A stretch of DNA of 64,000 bases from Vibrio parahaemolyticus (GCF_900460535.1 NZ_UHIL01000001.1:1240001-1304000), one strand, 5' to 3'. Positions 49,648 to 61,685 are shown, counted from the first letter of the stretch. Numbers and translations are program-made. Notes: generated by a model not told the origin, from the letters alone.

Positions 49648-50619
49648 TTATGGCTTACGTGCTACCAGCACTGCGCGGCGTGGTGCCGGGTAGCCTTCCA
49701 CTGTTTTGCTTGGATCGTTTGGATCTAAGTAATCTGGTAGAGAGTTGTGTGTCATCCAATCTGTTGTGCGTTGCTCATCAACTGAAGTCACGTTCTCATC
49801 AACAATATGAACATCTTCAAAACCAACCAGTTCTAGCCACACTTTTAGTGCTTTCGCAGACGGGAAGAAGTACACATTGCGCATTTGAGCGTAGCGTGAG
49901 GTCGGCACAAGTACTGCGTTTTCATCGCCTTCGATTACCAAGGTTTCCAATACTAACTCACCACCAGAAACCAACTGATCTTTTAGTTGAATCAAATGGT
50001 CAAGTGGAGAACGACGGTGGTAGAGAACACCCATGCTGAACACGGTATCAAACGCTTCCAGTTTAGGCAGTTGCTCAATACCCAGCGGCAATAGGTGTGC
50101 TCGTTGGTCGCCGCCCATGAGTTTGCGAATCGCTTCAAACTGAATCAGGAACAGGTGAGACGGGTCGATACCTACGCAAAGACGAGCTCCTTCGCCTAAC
50201 ATGCGCCACATGTGGTAACCATTGCCACAACCCACATCGAGCACGCTGCGATTTTTCAGTGGAGAAATGTGTGGAAGTACGCGATCCCATTTCCAGTCGC
50301 TACGCCACTCGGTATCGATATGAATGCCGTGCACCGTGTATGGACCTTTGCGCCAAGGGTGGAAAGTACGCAGTAAGTTTTCTAGCTTTTTCAGTTCGCC
50401 TTCATGAAAAGGCGTATCGTTGCTGATGGTTACAGAGTTCTTGATATCAACTTGATCTGGTGAGCCTTCTGGAATTTTGTTCAGTGCTTTCAACCAGCGA
50501 CCAAAGTCACCGTGCTCTGCATTTTGCCAGTCCGTTAACTGTTGTGGTAACACATTCAGCCAAGGTTGAAGACGCGTGTCTTGGGCAATCAATTGGTAGA
50601 AATTTGCAAAGTTAAACAT
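49648..50619 (-). CDS. cmoB: tRNA U34 carboxymethyltransferase CmoB
   Basis: 323 aa enzyme that transfers the carboxymethyl group of Cx-SAM to 5-hydroxyuridine at position 34 of tRNAs. SAM-binding motif [21 protein letters not shown] near 125-145; [36 protein letters not shown]; and [35 protein letters not shown] at the end. cmoA lies upstream 112 bases on the same strand. Confidence 0.97.
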   Translation of the reverse strand: MFNFANFYQLIAQDTRLQPWLNVLPQQLTDWQNAEHGDFGRWLKALNKIPEGSPDQVDIKNSVTISNDTPFHEGELKKLENLLRTFHPWRKGPYTVHGIHIDTEWRSDWKWDRVLPHISPLKNRSVLDVGCGNGYHMWRMLGEGARLCVGIDPSHLFLIQFEAIRKLMGGDQRAHLLPLGIEQLPKLEAFDTVFSMGVLYHRRSPLDHLIQLKDQLVSGGELVLETLVIEGDENAVLVPTSRYAQMRNVYFFPSAKALKVWLELVGFEDVHIVDENVTSVDEQRTTDWMTHNSLPDYLDPNDPSKTVEGYPAPRRAVLVARKP

Positions 50620-50731
50620 AGTTAGTTAATCGCTGAGTTGATGATGTAATTAAATGAGTGAAAGCGCCGCCAAAGGCAGCATCAGTACTTGCCTGCTTGA
50701 GTACAAACTGAACTGGGTTCGACCGCGAACC

Positions 50732-51517
<786 letters not shown>

Positions 51518-51550
51518 CTAGTTAGTCTAGTCTTCAAAAACGTCAGGCAT

Positions 51551-51586
51551 CAAAAAAGGCGCGTATTTTATGAGAAATTCGCGCCT
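51551..51586 (-). terminator. yecE terminator
   Basis: AGGCGCG (51557-51563) / CGCGCCT (51580-51586); on the minus strand six T follow. Confidence 0.85.
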
Positions 51587-51611
51587 CTGTCATGCGTTGA
51601 GCAAATTATTG

Positions 51612-52481
51612 TTAGAACATCTGTAACTGCGAGTTGCCATCATTGGCAGGGAAGGGGGCTAAATCTGGCAGGGCGACATGCTTTTGTAGATTCTTGTAAA
51701 TGTTCGCTGCCAGCTCAGGCGCAATAATATTGTCTGCTGTGTGAATCATTACATATGGCTGTTTACCTTCCGCAATCCATTGTGGCAATTTACTTAGCCA
51801 AGGCACAAAGAAGTCGTAATTTTGTTGTTCTTCCGGATGGCCAATAAAACGAATCATCGGGTGTGAAGCGGTTGCAATCGCATGAACGGGAACTTTGGGC
51901 TTCTTCATTTGAGCATCAATGATGGCTTCATTGTTAGGCTTTGCCGCAAACACAGGGCGGCTATCCATGATTATTCGGTCAATACCGTTTTCCACCAACC
52001 ACTGATTAAGCGCTCGCTCTTCCTCGCCTTTAGAGAAAAAGGCCATATGACGTACTTCTACGCCCAGTGGAAAGTTAGGCGGGAAACTGGCGCAAAACTT
52101 TTTCAAACGTTCAAGATACTCTGGGCCAAAAGCTGCTGGGAGTTGGATCGTCCATTGACCGACGCGCTCATGCAGGGGCTCCATGATTTTCATAAAATCA
52201 CGAAGTTGCTCGTTGCAACCTCTTAGCATTTGTTCATGAGTGATAGCCTTAGGGAGCTTAAACGTAAACTTAAAATCGTCGTGCGTTGCCGCTTTCCAAT
52301 TTTGCACCGTGTTGTGTGTCGGCGTGGCGTAAAAGGTGGTATTTCCTTCCACAGTATGAAATACCTGAGCGTATTTTTCTAAACGCTCAGCAGGTTTAGT
52401 TCCACTACCGTAAAAGCTTTGTTGCCATTGGTTGTGAGACCACATGGTTAAACCAAGTCGAAGGGGTAAATTATCCATCAT
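51612..52481 (-). CDS. yecE: DUF72 family protein YecE
   Basis: 289 aa protein of the DUF72 (TIM-barrel-like) family. Recognised by LRLGLTMWSHNQWQQSFYG at the start, YAQVFHTVEGNTTFYATP, FKFTFKLPKAITHEQML and FPPNFPLGVEVRH; YVMIHTADNIIAPELAANIYKNL near the end. Function unknown. It follows the same order as E. coli yecE near aspS, and stands divergent from aspS. Two adjacent ATG codons (52481, 52478) could serve as start. Confidence 0.9.
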   Translation of the reverse strand: MMDNLPLRLGLTMWSHNQWQQSFYGSGTKPAERLEKYAQVFHTVEGNTTFYATPTHNTVQNWKAATHDDFKFTFKLPKAITHEQMLRGCNEQLRDFMKIMEPLHERVGQWTIQLPAAFGPEYLERLKKFCASFPPNFPLGVEVRHMAFFSKGEEERALNQWLVENGIDRIIMDSRPVFAAKPNNEAIIDAQMKKPKVPVHAIATASHPMIRFIGHPEEQQNYDFFVPWLSKLPQWIAEGKQPYVMIHTADNIIAPELAANIYKNLQKHVALPDLAPFPANDGNSQLQMF

Positions 52482-52522
52482 TCTTTATTGTTTGTATCTC
52501 CTGTACGCACTTTACGAGAGTT

Positions 52523-52552
52523 TTGCTGAAATAGGTAATTTCACGCTATAAT
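52523..52552 (+). promoter_or_regulatory. Candidate sigma-70 promoter of aspS
   Basis: TTGCTG (52523-52528) and TATAAT (52547-52552) are 18 bases apart. The start point would be near 52559, inside the inverted repeat CCCACCAA (52554-52561) / TTGGTGGG (52572-52579), giving a leader of about 190 bases before aspS. Confidence 0.6.
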
Positions 52553-52751
52553 CCCCACCAATTTTTTCGCTTTGGTGGGCTTTTGAACATTTGTTGTACT
52601 AAAAACCACCAGGGAATGATAAAACACACTTAATTGTATGTTGAGTAGTCGATTTTCATAGACTTTCAGCGTATAACGGAATCTTTACTCTGCTCGGCAA
52701 TGAGGCTGACAGAGCGTAGTTAACAATATTTGAGAGATTGGGAATTTCATT

Positions 52752-54530
52752 ATGCGTACCCATTACTGTGGTCACCTGAACAAGTCCCTTGCAGGACAAA
52801 CTGTAGAACTTTGCGGCTGGGTTAACCGTCGTCGTGATTTAGGCGGTCTTATTTTCATTGATATGCGAGATCGTGAAGGCATCGTTCAGGTAGTTGTAGA
52901 TCCAGATATGGCGGATGCGTATGAAGTGGCTAACACACTTCGTAATGAATTCTGTATCAAATTGACGGGTGAAGTTCGCGTTCGTCCTGAAAGCCAAGTA
53001 AACAAAGACATGGCAACAGGTGAAGTTGAGATCCTGGCGAAAGGTCTTGAAATCATCAACCGCAGTGACGTTCTGCCTCTAGACTTCAACCAAAAGAACT
53101 CAGAAGAACAACGTCTGAAGTACCGTTACCTAGATCTACGTCGTCCAGAAATGAGCGACCGTATCAAGCTACGTGCTAAAGCGTCTAGCTTTGTTCGTCG
53201 TTTCCTAGATGACAACGGCTTCCTAGACATCGAAACACCAGTACTAACCAAAGCGACACCAGAAGGCGCGCGTGACTACCTAGTACCAAGCCGTGTTCAC
53301 AAAGGCAGCTTCTACGCGCTTCCTCAGTCTCCACAGCTATTCAAACAGCTGCTAATGATGTCTGGTTTTGACCGTTACTACCAAATCGTTAAGTGTTTCC
53401 GTGACGAAGACTTGCGTGCAGACCGTCAACCAGAATTTACTCAGATCGATATCGAAACGTCATTCATGACGGCTGATCAAGTTCGTGAAGTAACTGAAAA
53501 AATGGTTCGTGAAATGTGGCAAGAGCTACTGAACGTTGACCTAGGTGAATTCCCAGTAATGCCATTTAGCGAAGCGATTCGTCGTTTCGGTTCTGATAAG
53601 CCAGACCTACGTAACCCACTAGAGCTAGTAGACGTTGCAGACCTAGTAAAAGACGTTGAGTTCAAAGTATTCTCAGGTCCAGCGAACGACGAAAAAGGCC
53701 GCGTTGCAGTTATCCGTGTACCAGGCGGTGCAGAGTTAACTCGTAAGCAAATCGACGGTTATGCAGAGTTCGTAGGTATCTACGGTGCAAAAGGTCTAGC
53801 ATGGATGAAGGTGAACGACCGTGCGGCAGGTGTGGAAGGTATCCAATCTCCTGTAGCTAAATTCCTAAGCGAAGACGTGATCAACGGTATCCTAGATCGC
53901 ACTCAAGCGGAATCTGGCGACATCATTCTATTTGGTGCAGATAAAGCTAACATCGTTGCTGAAGCACTAGGCGCACTTCGTCTTAAACTAGGTAAAGACC
54001 TAGGTCTGACTAAAGAAGGCACTTGGGCTCCTCTATGGGTTGTTGACTTCCCAATGTTTGAAGAAGACGACGAAGGTAACCTACACGCAATGCACCACCC
54101 ATTCACATCACCTCTAGGTGTGACAGCGGAAGAGCTAAAAGCGAACCCAGCAGTAGCGAACTCAAACGCATACGATATGGTTCTTAACGGCTACGAAGTG
54201 GGCGGTGGTTCTGTACGTATCCACAACGCAGAAATGCAAGCTGCGGTATTCGATATCCTAGGTATCGATGCAGAAGAGCAACAATTGAAATTCGGCTTCC
54301 TATTGGACGCTCTAAAATTCGGTACGCCTCCACACGCTGGCCTTGCATTCGGTCTAGACCGTCTAGTCATGCTGCTATGTGGTACTGAGAACATCCGTGA
54401 TGTTATCGCGTTCCCGAAAACAACAGCAGCGGCGTGTTTGCTAACAGATGCTCCAAGCATTGCAAACCCAGCGGCTCTAGAAGAACTAGCGATTGCGGTA
54501 ACTGCAGCGAAAGCAAAAGACGCAGAATAA
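52752..54530 (+). CDS. aspS: Aspartyl-tRNA synthetase
   Basis: 592 aa class IIb synthetase of the bacterial type (GAD domain). OB-fold anticodon domain at 1-110 ([25 protein letters not shown]); class II motif 1 around 145-170; motif 2 with [33 protein letters not shown] insertion ~290-410; motif 3 [15 protein letters not shown] near 530-545. Strong codon bias fits a highly expressed gene. Monocistronic; terminator follows. Confidence 0.98.
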   Translation: MRTHYCGHLNKSLAGQTVELCGWVNRRRDLGGLIFIDMRDREGIVQVVVDPDMADAYEVANTLRNEFCIKLTGEVRVRPESQVNKDMATGEVEILAKGLEIINRSDVLPLDFNQKNSEEQRLKYRYLDLRRPEMSDRIKLRAKASSFVRRFLDDNGFLDIETPVLTKATPEGARDYLVPSRVHKGSFYALPQSPQLFKQLLMMSGFDRYYQIVKCFRDEDLRADRQPEFTQIDIETSFMTADQVREVTEKMVREMWQELLNVDLGEFPVMPFSEAIRRFGSDKPDLRNPLELVDVADLVKDVEFKVFSGPANDEKGRVAVIRVPGGAELTRKQIDGYAEFVGIYGAKGLAWMKVNDRAAGVEGIQSPVAKFLSEDVINGILDRTQAESGDIILFGADKANIVAEALGALRLKLGKDLGLTKEGTWAPLWVVDFPMFEEDDEGNLHAMHHPFTSPLGVTAEELKANPAVANSNAYDMVLNGYEVGGGSVRIHNAEMQAAVFDILGIDAEEQQLKFGFLLDALKFGTPPHAGLAFGLDRLVMLLCGTENIRDVIAFPKTTAAACLLTDAPSIANPAALEELAIAVTAAKAKDAE

Positions 54531-54548
54531 GCGCACAACAATTAAAGA

Positions 54549-54580
54549 AAAAACTCCCGCACCTGCGGGAGTTTTTGTTT
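54549..54580 (+). terminator. aspS terminator
   Basis: AAACTCCCGC / GCGGGAGTTT with loop ACCT, then TTGTTT. Confidence 0.9.
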
Positions 54581-54658
54581 TAATGGGATATATCCAAACG
54601 ACTTAAGAATGCTTGGGTTTAGATTCTAATAAAAATAGCGAGTTATTTAGGACGCTTC

Positions 54659-55180
54659 ATGTCAATTATTTTGGGTATTGACCCAGGTTCTCGTATTACC
54701 GGTTACGGCGTTATTCGCCAGCAAGGCCGTCATCTGCAATATCTTGGCAGTGGGTGTATTCGTACCTCAGAAAAAGAATTGCCAGGTCGGCTTAAGCAAA
54801 TCTATGCCGGCGTTACGGAAATCATCACCCAGTTTCAACCAGACGTATTTGCAATTGAGCAAGTGTTCATGGCGAAAAATGCCGATTCTGCTCTAAAGCT
54901 AGGGCAGGCTCGCGGTAGTGCGATCGTTGCGGCGGTGAATGCGGATCTTCCTGTGTATGAGTATGCTGCCCGTCTTATTAAGCAAGCTGTAGTGGGGACT
55001 GGTGGTGCAGACAAAGTGCAAGTTCAGCACATGGTGCAGCACATGTTAAAATTACCTGCAAAGCCTCAAGCCGATGCCGCGGATGCACTCGGTGTGGCAA
55101 TTTGTCATGCCAATACGAACAAGACCTTGGTTGCGCTCGCAGGTAAAGCAAGCAGTGCGAGAAAAGGGCGTTATCGCTAG
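54659..55180 (+). CDS. ruvC: Crossover junction endodeoxyribonuclease RuvC
   Basis: 173 aa Holliday-junction resolvase. N-terminal [16 protein letters not shown] holds catalytic Asp7; [23 protein letters not shown] has the second acid; [15 protein letters not shown] the last two. The size is as in E. coli (173). In most relatives ruvA follows directly; here a chemoreceptor-like gene lies between. Confidence 0.97.
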   Translation: MSIILGIDPGSRITGYGVIRQQGRHLQYLGSGCIRTSEKELPGRLKQIYAGVTEIITQFQPDVFAIEQVFMAKNADSALKLGQARGSAIVAAVNADLPVYEYAARLIKQAVVGTGGADKVQVQHMVQHMLKLPAKPQADAADALGVAICHANTNKTLVALAGKASSARKGRYR

Positions 55181-55301
55181 ACTCTCACCGTACTAAAAAT
55201 GAGACACCTCAGACAGATTTAAGGAATAAATTTGTTGTAAAAATGTTGCAAAACTATAGTGGTCGGATGTCTAATAAGAAATCAATCAAGGAAGATTGAA
55301 C

Positions 55302-56753
55302 ATGAATCCAGCCACGCTGTGGCGCAGTGTATTTATGCCGCGCCAACCTCAATGGACGAGAACGCAACAACGTCAAGCTGACATCCTCTCTTTATTTACC
55401 TTCATCGCTTTTCTGGTCGGAATTTATAGCTTAATTAAGTGGTTCAAGCATGGACACGAAAGCTTGATCTTAACTTCTGTCATTCTGATTACTCTTGAGC
55501 TTATTTCCGCTTCTAGTCTCAAATGGTTTAAGCAACCTGCGTTATCACTTAACCTTGGTTTTGTCGGGATGTCGGTGCATGCACTCAATATCATTTATCA
55601 AAGTGGTGGTGTGGTTGATTCAACTCAAACTTATTGGGTGCCTTTGTTGGTTGTCGCTTTCTTCTTATCTGGCACTCGTCTTATCGCTATTGCTTGGAGT
55701 GGCGTGGTGATTGCCATTTCCGCCTTAATGACACATCAGCATGTTTCAGGTTTTGAGTTTCCTCAACTGGTATTATCGGAAGCTTCTCAGCGATTAGAAA
55801 TTTGGTCTGGTACCGTATTGCCGCTGGTGGTGATTTGTATCGCTCAGGCATTTACTGCTAAGCAACGTGATGATGCGATTGAAAATGCCGAAGCAGCAAA
55901 AGTCGAAAGTGAACAAGTCGCCAAAAAAGCAACAGAAGGTGAACTGCATCTGGCTGAAGTATTGGAACAAGCTAATTTAAATTCGATAGAGCTGAAATCT
56001 GTTTCGCAAGCGCTTGATGAGCAATCGTCGCAGTTGGATGAGCAAGTCAATGCACTCAACGTGAATAGTGAATCTCAAGCAAGTGCGGCAGAGCAAATGA
56101 GCCAACAAGTACATCACATGGCCACAGGGATTGAAGAGTCGAGCAAGTTTGTGGAAGAGCTGCGAGAGAAGAGTGAAGACGTTCATCAACAAGCAGAGAA
56201 AAGCTCGGAATTGCTGGAGGATTCTACCCAAGCGATCGGCCAGATCATTACTAGCCATGAAGAAATCATGAAAGTGGCAGACTTGATTACCTCTGTCGCA
56301 GAGCAAACCAACTTGCTGGCTTTAAATGCGGCAATCGAAGCAGCGCGAGCTGGAGATCAGGGCAGAGGTTTTGCTGTGGTTGCCGAGCAAGTACGAGAGC
56401 TATCAGCGAAGAGTAGCCAGTCCGCTATTGAGATTCGACACTTACTTGATCGTAGTGAGCAAGAAGTGAAGCATGGTCAAGACGTGGTGACGTCAAGCAC
56501 CGAGAGGATGAACAATATTATTCAGCAAGTGACGACGATATCTCATGACGTACAAAGTTTATCAAGCATTATGGCAACGCAAATGACAGCGCTAAAAGAA
56601 CTTGATGAAGCGAGTAGCGAAGTGGCGAATGGTGTAGTGAATACAAAATCCATTGCCGAGATTGTGGCTCAATATGGCAAAGAGCTCAGCGGTCAAGTTG
56701 TTGCTGTCCGGACGCTCACACAACAACTTGATCAAGTTGTCTCAAAAATCTAA
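55302..56753 (+). CDS. Methyl-accepting chemotaxis-type protein with six-helix membrane domain
   Basis: 483 aa receptor. About six hydrophobic segments lie near 27-46, 54-72, 80-98, 109-123, 125-143 and 168-185, so the sensor is a membrane domain rather than a periplasmic one, and no HAMP domain is seen. Residues ~215-480 form the coiled-coil signalling domain with the hairpin [38 protein letters not shown], which binds CheA/CheW. ATG 55302 is the start, with AAGGAAG upstream; a TTG at 55296 is less likely. It sits between ruvC and ruvA, and no other chemotaxis gene is near. Confidence 0.87.
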   Translation: MNPATLWRSVFMPRQPQWTRTQQRQADILSLFTFIAFLVGIYSLIKWFKHGHESLILTSVILITLELISASSLKWFKQPALSLNLGFVGMSVHALNIIYQSGGVVDSTQTYWVPLLVVAFFLSGTRLIAIAWSGVVIAISALMTHQHVSGFEFPQLVLSEASQRLEIWSGTVLPLVVICIAQAFTAKQRDDAIENAEAAKVESEQVAKKATEGELHLAEVLEQANLNSIELKSVSQALDEQSSQLDEQVNALNVNSESQASAAEQMSQQVHHMATGIEESSKFVEELREKSEDVHQQAEKSSELLEDSTQAIGQIITSHEEIMKVADLITSVAEQTNLLALNAAIEAARAGDQGRGFAVVAEQVRELSAKSSQSAIEIRHLLDRSEQEVKHGQDVVTSSTERMNNIIQQVTTISHDVQSLSSIMATQMTALKELDEASSEVANGVVNTKSIAEIVAQYGKELSGQVVAVRTLTQQLDQVVSKI

Positions 56754-56764
56754 CCCCACAGCAT

Positions 56765-56795
56765 AAAGGACTGGATGTCTATCCAGTTCTTTATT
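56765..56795 (+). terminator. Hairpin between the chemoreceptor gene and ruvA
   Basis: AAGGACTGGAT (56766-56776) / ATCCAGTTCTT (56781-56791), loop GTCT, one G-U pair, followed by TATTATCC. It could terminate or attenuate transcription into ruvA. Confidence 0.6.
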
Positions 56796-56831
56796 ATCCT
56801 GTCGCAAATTCATTTCCAAAGAGTATTTATA

Positions 56832-57446
56832 GTGATTGGACGTCTTCGCGGCATTTTGCTTGAAAAGCAACCACCTGAAGTTTTAATTGAAGTTAACGGC
56901 ATTGGCTATGAAGTTCAGATGCCAATGAGCTGTTTCTACGAACTGCCAAATATCGGCGAAGAAGCGATTATTTATACTCATTTTGTTGTGCGTGAAGACG
57001 CGCAATTGCTTTACGGTTTTAATACAGTAAAAGAGCGTGCGCTATTCCGTGAAGTGATCAAAGCAAACGGCGTTGGCCCTAAACTTGGCTTAGGTATTCT
57101 TTCAGGCATGACAGCGAGCCAGTTCGTGTCTTGTGTAGAGCGTGAAGATGTTTCTACGCTTGTGAAGTTACCAGGTGTTGGTAAGAAAACCGCCGAGCGT
57201 TTGGTCGTTGAAATGAAAGACCGCTTAAAAGGTTGGGGAGCTGGCGACTTATTCACGCCGTTTACTGATGCCGCTCCTACTGACTCGGCTGCCGCTTCGT
57301 CAAATAGTGCAGAAGAAGAGGCGGTCAGCGCACTTCTTGCTCTAGGCTACAAGCCAACTCAAGCGTCGAAAGTAGTTTCTCAAATTGCTAAACCGGACAT
57401 GAGCAGCGAGCAGCTGATCCGTGAAGCACTAAAATCAATGGTGTAA
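56832..57446 (+). CDS. ruvA: Holliday junction branch migration protein RuvA
   Basis: 204 aa junction-binding subunit. The start is GTG 56832 ([28 protein letters not shown]), the family N-terminus, with AAAGAG upstream; the longer ATG frame from 56775 reads through the hairpin. OB fold 1-64, helix-hairpin-helix motifs ([35 protein letters not shown]) at 70-140, a flexible Ala/Ser linker, and a C-terminal RuvB-binding domain ([21 protein letters not shown]). Confidence 0.96.
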   Translation: MIGRLRGILLEKQPPEVLIEVNGIGYEVQMPMSCFYELPNIGEEAIIYTHFVVREDAQLLYGFNTVKERALFREVIKANGVGPKLGLGILSGMTASQFVSCVEREDVSTLVKLPGVGKKTAERLVVEMKDRLKGWGAGDLFTPFTDAAPTDSAAASSNSAEEEAVSALLALGYKPTQASKVVSQIAKPDMSSEQLIREALKSMV

Positions 57447-57467
57447 CGGAAAGTTCAAGGTAACAGT

Positions 57468-58472
57468 ATGATTGAAGCCGATCGTTTAATCGCTCCTGAA
57501 AATCCAGCGTTTCGTGATGAAGATGTTATTGACCGTGCTATTCGCCCTAAAAAGTTGGCGGATTACCAAGGTCAGGATCATGTCCGTGATCAGATGGAGA
57601 TTTTCATCAAAGCGGCACAATTGCGTAGTGAGGCGTTAGACCACCTACTTATTTTTGGCCCTCCAGGTTTGGGTAAAACGACGTTGGCAAACATTGTTGC
57701 TAACGAGATGGAAGTGAACATCCGTACTACTTCTGGACCTGTTCTCGAAAAAGCAGGCGATTTGGCCGCGTTGTTGACCAACCTTGAGGAAAACGACGTG
57801 CTTTTCATTGATGAGATCCATCGTCTTAGCCCTATGGTCGAAGAGGTGCTGTATCCGGCAATGGAAGATTACCAATTGGACATCATGATTGGTGAAGGCC
57901 CGGCCGCACGTTCTATCAAAATTGATTTGCCACCATTCACATTGATTGGTGCAACGACGCGTGCGGGGTCTTTGACTTCTCCGCTGCGTGACCGTTTTGG
58001 TATTACTCAGCGTCTTGAGTACTACAAAGTGCAAGATCTACAGAACATTGTTCAACGCAGTGCAGATTGCCTAGGGTTGTCGATGGAGCCAGAAGGCGCG
58101 TTAGAAGTTGCTCGACGAGCTCGTGGTACGCCTCGTATTGCAAACCGTCTATTGCGCCGTGTCCGTGATTATGCAGAAGTGAAGGGCAACGGACATATTT
58201 GTGCCGATGTTGCTGACAAAGCGCTTAATATGTTGGATGTGGATGCTCAGGGCTTCGATTACATGGACCGCAAGCTTCTTCTCGCTATCATGGAGAAATT
58301 TGGTGGTGGTCCAGTTGGACTCGACAATATGGCTGCCGCTATTGGTGAAGAAAAAGACACCATTGAAGATGTGCTAGAACCATATTTGATTCAGCAAGGC
58401 TATTTACAACGCACTCCCCGAGGAAGAATCGCCACAGATCGTGCATATCTTCATTTCGGAATTGAAAAATAA
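57468..58472 (+). CDS. ruvB: Holliday junction branch migration helicase RuvB
   Basis: 334 aa AAA+ motor that drives branch migration with RuvA. Walker [12 protein letters not shown] (~62-72), Walker [16 protein letters not shown], sensor GATTRAG, arginine finger region SPLRDRFGI, and C-terminal winged helix [19 protein letters not shown]. It starts 21 bases after ruvA, behind AAGGTAAC. Confidence 0.98.
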   Translation: MIEADRLIAPENPAFRDEDVIDRAIRPKKLADYQGQDHVRDQMEIFIKAAQLRSEALDHLLIFGPPGLGKTTLANIVANEMEVNIRTTSGPVLEKAGDLAALLTNLEENDVLFIDEIHRLSPMVEEVLYPAMEDYQLDIMIGEGPAARSIKIDLPPFTLIGATTRAGSLTSPLRDRFGITQRLEYYKVQDLQNIVQRSADCLGLSMEPEGALEVARRARGTPRIANRLLRRVRDYAEVKGNGHICADVADKALNMLDVDAQGFDYMDRKLLLAIMEKFGGGPVGLDNMAAAIGEEKDTIEDVLEPYLIQQGYLQRTPRGRIATDRAYLHFGIEK

Positions 58473-58476
58473 GATT

Positions 58477-58507
58477 CTAAGGCTGAGCAAAAATGCTCAG
58501 CCTTTCA
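58477..58507 (+). terminator. ruvAB terminator-like hairpin
   Basis: AAGGCTGAGCA (58479-58489) / TGCTCAGCCTT (58494-58504), loop AAAA, short T tail. Confidence 0.75.
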
Positions 58508-58653
58508 CCATAAGTGACCAACCTCTCATTTATTGAATTTCTTCTAATACTAATTAGGTAAGAAAAAAGCACTGATTGTTAACTCGATGTTTGCATGCAA
58601 CTGGTTAATTTCTCTCCTGATTACTCTCTCTTAACATACGCTTCTAATACGGG

Positions 58654-58667
58654 TTGATCTGGATCAA
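58654..58667 (+). promoter_or_regulatory. FNR box 1 upstream of cydA
   Basis: TTGATCTGGATCAA is a perfect match to the FNR consensus TTGAT-N4-ATCAA. It lies 266 bases before the cydA start. Confidence 0.8.
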
Positions 58668-58703
58668 TGTGATGGATTTTTGTGCAAATTCAGCGCATAA
58701 ACA

Positions 58704-58717
58704 TTGATGTATATCAA
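58704..58717 (+). promoter_or_regulatory. FNR box 2 upstream of cydA
   Basis: TTGATGTATATCAA is a second perfect FNR consensus, with centre 50 bases from the first (about five helical turns). FNR senses lack of oxygen. Confidence 0.8.
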
Positions 58718-58932
58718 AGCGCATTCCGGCTATAAACCTTTTGAAACAATCTGTTTTTACAAGTAATATTAGCCCCAGCTATATTAGCTGATGCTTAACA
58801 ATTAACTAACCAATGAAGCACATTTTTGCAACAAAGAGTTGTGATAATTCAACAATTTTCAAGTGTGAATAACACCTGGATATGGATTGCAATATGTAGA
58901 GAGTGTCATTCAGCCGACACATAGGAGTTACC

Positions 58933-60519
58933 ATGATTGACGTAGTTGATCTATCGCGGTTGCAGTTTGCACTAACAGCGATGTATCACTTCCTATTCGT
59001 ACCATTGACCCTTGGTATGGCCTTCCTTTTGGCCATTATGGAATCGATGTACGTAATGACGAACAAGCAAATCTACAAGGACATGACCAAGTTCTGGGGT
59101 AAGCTGTTCGGTATTAACTTTGCACTTGGTGTGGCTACCGGCCTTACCATGGAATTCCAGTTTGGTACTAACTGGTCGTACTACTCCCACTATGTAGGTG
59201 ACATCTTTGGTGCGCCGCTGGCGATCGAAGCACTTGTCGCTTTCTTCCTGGAGTCAACTTTTGTTGGTCTATTCTTCTTCGGGTGGGATCGTCTATCTAA
59301 ACGCCAACACTTAGCTGTTACTTGGCTTGTGGCGCTGGGCTCTAACTTCTCTGCTCTTTGGATTCTTATCGCAAACGGCTGGATGCAAAACCCAGTAGGC
59401 GCGGACTTCAACTTCGAAACCATGCGTATGGAAATGGTAAGCTTCTCTGAAGTTGTACTAAACCCAGTTGCTCAGGTTAAGTTCGTGCATACGGTTGCTT
59501 CTGGTTACACTTGTGGCGCAATGTTTATTCTAGGCATCAGTTCATACTACCTATTAAAAGGTCGTGATATTGCGTTTGCTCGTCGTTCATTTGCTATCGC
59601 TGCATCTTTCGGTATTGCTGCGATCCTATCAACCATCGTTCTTGGTGACGAATCTGGTTACGAGCTTGGTGAAGTTCAAAAAGTGAAGCTTGCTGCAATT
59701 GAAGCAGAATGGCACACAGAACCAGCTCCAGCAGCGTTTACGTTGTTTGGTGTTCCTAACCAAGAAACCATGCACACCGATTACGCAATCAAGATCCCTT
59801 ACGTAATGGGTATCATCGCGACACGTTCTTTTGATGAGCAAGTGACAGGTCTTCGCGACCTTCGTGATGAGCACGTTGAGCGTATTCGTGGCGGTATGTA
59901 CGCTTACGAACTTCTCGAGAAACTTCGTGCTGGTGACAAGTCAGAAGAAAACATGACTGCGTTTGATGAAGTGAAAGGTGACCTAGGTTACGGTCTACTT
60001 CTAAAACGCTACACAGACAATGTTGTTGATGCGACAGAAGAGCAAATTCAAGCTGCTGCGGATGATTCAATCCCAACAGTATGGCCACTATTCTGGTCAT
60101 TCCGTATCATGGTTGCTTGTGGCTTCATCATGTTGTTCGTATTCGGTGCGGCATTTATCCAAACATGTCGTCAAAAAATCGAACAAAAACAATGGATTCT
60201 TAAAGCTGCACTATTGAGTATTCCACTTCCGTGGATTGCGATTGAAGCGGGTTGGTTCGTCGCTGAGTACGGTCGTCAACCATGGGCTGTTGGTGAAATT
60301 CTTCCTGTGCACGTTGCGGCTTCAGCATTGACTGCAGGTGAAATCTGGACGTCACTATTCGCAATCTTGGCGCTATACACGGTATTCCTGATTGCAGAAG
60401 TTTACCTAATGTTGAAATTCGCTCGTAAAGGTCCAAGCAGTCTGAAAACTGGCCGCTACCACTTTGAGCAAAACGCTGACTCTGTTGAAGACAAAGTTAG
60501 TCGCCAAGTAGAAGCGTAA
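58933..60519 (+). CDS. cydA: Cytochrome bd-I ubiquinol oxidase subunit I
   Basis: 528 aa membrane subunit of the high-affinity oxygen-reducing oxidase. Heme ligand His19 lies in [11 protein letters not shown], the second His in [11 protein letters not shown] (~186); the quinol loop follows near 240-380; GRQPW motif in [11 protein letters not shown] near 450. ATG 58933 follows TAGGAGT and gives the family N-terminus ([19 protein letters not shown]); the upstream frame is not supported. First gene of cydA-cydB-cydX-ybgE. Confidence 0.97.
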   Translation: MIDVVDLSRLQFALTAMYHFLFVPLTLGMAFLLAIMESMYVMTNKQIYKDMTKFWGKLFGINFALGVATGLTMEFQFGTNWSYYSHYVGDIFGAPLAIEALVAFFLESTFVGLFFFGWDRLSKRQHLAVTWLVALGSNFSALWILIANGWMQNPVGADFNFETMRMEMVSFSEVVLNPVAQVKFVHTVASGYTCGAMFILGISSYYLLKGRDIAFARRSFAIAASFGIAAILSTIVLGDESGYELGEVQKVKLAAIEAEWHTEPAPAAFTLFGVPNQETMHTDYAIKIPYVMGIIATRSFDEQVTGLRDLRDEHVERIRGGMYAYELLEKLRAGDKSEENMTAFDEVKGDLGYGLLLKRYTDNVVDATEEQIQAAADDSIPTVWPLFWSFRIMVACGFIMLFVFGAAFIQTCRQKIEQKQWILKAALLSIPLPWIAIEAGWFVAEYGRQPWAVGEILPVHVAASALTAGEIWTSLFAILALYTVFLIAEVYLMLKFARKGPSSLKTGRYHFEQNADSVEDKVSRQVEA

Positions 60520-60536
60520 GGTAAGGAGATAACAAG

Positions 60537-61673
60537 ATGTTTGATTACGAAATCTTGCGACTCATCTGGTGGGTACTAATCGGTGTTCTACTAGTTGGTT
60601 TTGCAGTAACAGACGGTTTCGATATGGGTGTAGGCGCGCTTGTACCTATTATCGGTAAAAACGACACACAACGTCGTGTCATGATTAACTCAATTGCCCC
60701 TCACTGGGATGGTAACCAAGTTTGGCTTATCACTGCTGGTGGTGCATTGTTCGCCGCTTGGCCTTTGGTTTACGCAACGTCATTCTCAGGCTTCTACTTA
60801 GCAATGATCCTGACGCTAGCTGCACTTTGGCTTCGTCCTCTGGGCCTAGATTACCGCTCTAAGATCGAAGAGCCAAAATGGCGTAATACTTGGGATATCT
60901 GTATCTCAATCAGTGGTTTTGTTCCGCCAATCATCTTTGGTGTGGCGTTTGGTAACCTTCTACAAGGTGTTCCATTCCAATTGAGCGAGTTTTTGATGCC
61001 AACATACCATGGCTCATTCTTTGGTCTGCTAAACCCATTTGCTCTGCTTTGTGGTCTGGTTAGCTTGTCCATGATTTTGATGCAAGGTTCTACTTGGCTA
61101 CAAATGAAAACAACGGGTGAAGTTCACACACGTGCTCGCAACGTTGCTCAAATCACGGGTCTACTAACAGTGGTTGCGTTTGTTGCTGCAGGTTTCTGGG
61201 TTCAAAACATTGACGGTTACGTGATTGTTGGTGGCATCGACACAAACGCAGCTTCTAACCCTCTAAACAAAGAGGTAATCCGTGAAGCTGGTGCGTGGAT
61301 GATGAACTTTGAAAACTACCCACTACTATGGGCTGCTCCTGTACTAGGTGTTGCAATGCCGCTGCTTGCTGTATTGTCATCTCGTCTTGAAAAGTGTGCG
61401 ATTTCGTTCATCACTTCAAGCCTAGGTGTTGCTGGCGTTATCTTTACTGCAGGTTTTGCGATGTTCCCATTCATCATGCCTTCAGATCTAATGCCAAGCC
61501 ACAGTCTAACAATGTGGGATGCAACATCATCTGAGTTGACTCTGAACCTGATGACAGGCGTAGCGTTTGTTATGGTTCCAATCATCCTTGGTTACACGTC
61601 TTGGACTTACTACAAGATGTTTGGTCGCCTTGATGATCAGTACATTGAAGACAACAAAAACTCACTATACTAA
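60537..61673 (+). CDS. cydB: Cytochrome bd-I ubiquinol oxidase subunit II
   Basis: 378 aa membrane subunit of cytochrome bd. Starts MFDYEILRLIWWVLIGVLLVGFAVTDGFDMGVG, a hallmark of CydB; contains HWDGNQVWLITAGGALFAAWP and LWAAPVLGVAMPLL. AAGGAG lies upstream of its ATG, which is 17 bases after cydA. Eight or nine membrane helices. Confidence 0.97.
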   Translation: MFDYEILRLIWWVLIGVLLVGFAVTDGFDMGVGALVPIIGKNDTQRRVMINSIAPHWDGNQVWLITAGGALFAAWPLVYATSFSGFYLAMILTLAALWLRPLGLDYRSKIEEPKWRNTWDICISISGFVPPIIFGVAFGNLLQGVPFQLSEFLMPTYHGSFFGLLNPFALLCGLVSLSMILMQGSTWLQMKTTGEVHTRARNVAQITGLLTVVAFVAAGFWVQNIDGYVIVGGIDTNAASNPLNKEVIREAGAWMMNFENYPLLWAAPVLGVAMPLLAVLSSRLEKCAISFITSSLGVAGVIFTAGFAMFPFIMPSDLMPSHSLTMWDATSSELTLNLMTGVAFVMVPIILGYTSWTYYKMFGRLDDQYIEDNKNSLY

Positions 61674-61685
61674 GGAGCAATTACT

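Larger units (their letters stand above)
58473..58932. other. ruvB-cydA intergenic region
   Basis: About 460 bases. Beyond the ruvAB hairpin the sequence holds two perfect FNR-type sites (58654-58667 and 58704-58717) and TAACAATTAACTAAC (about 58795-58809), which resembles an ArcA-type repeat. It is the control region of the cydABX-ybgE operon. Confidence 0.7.
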
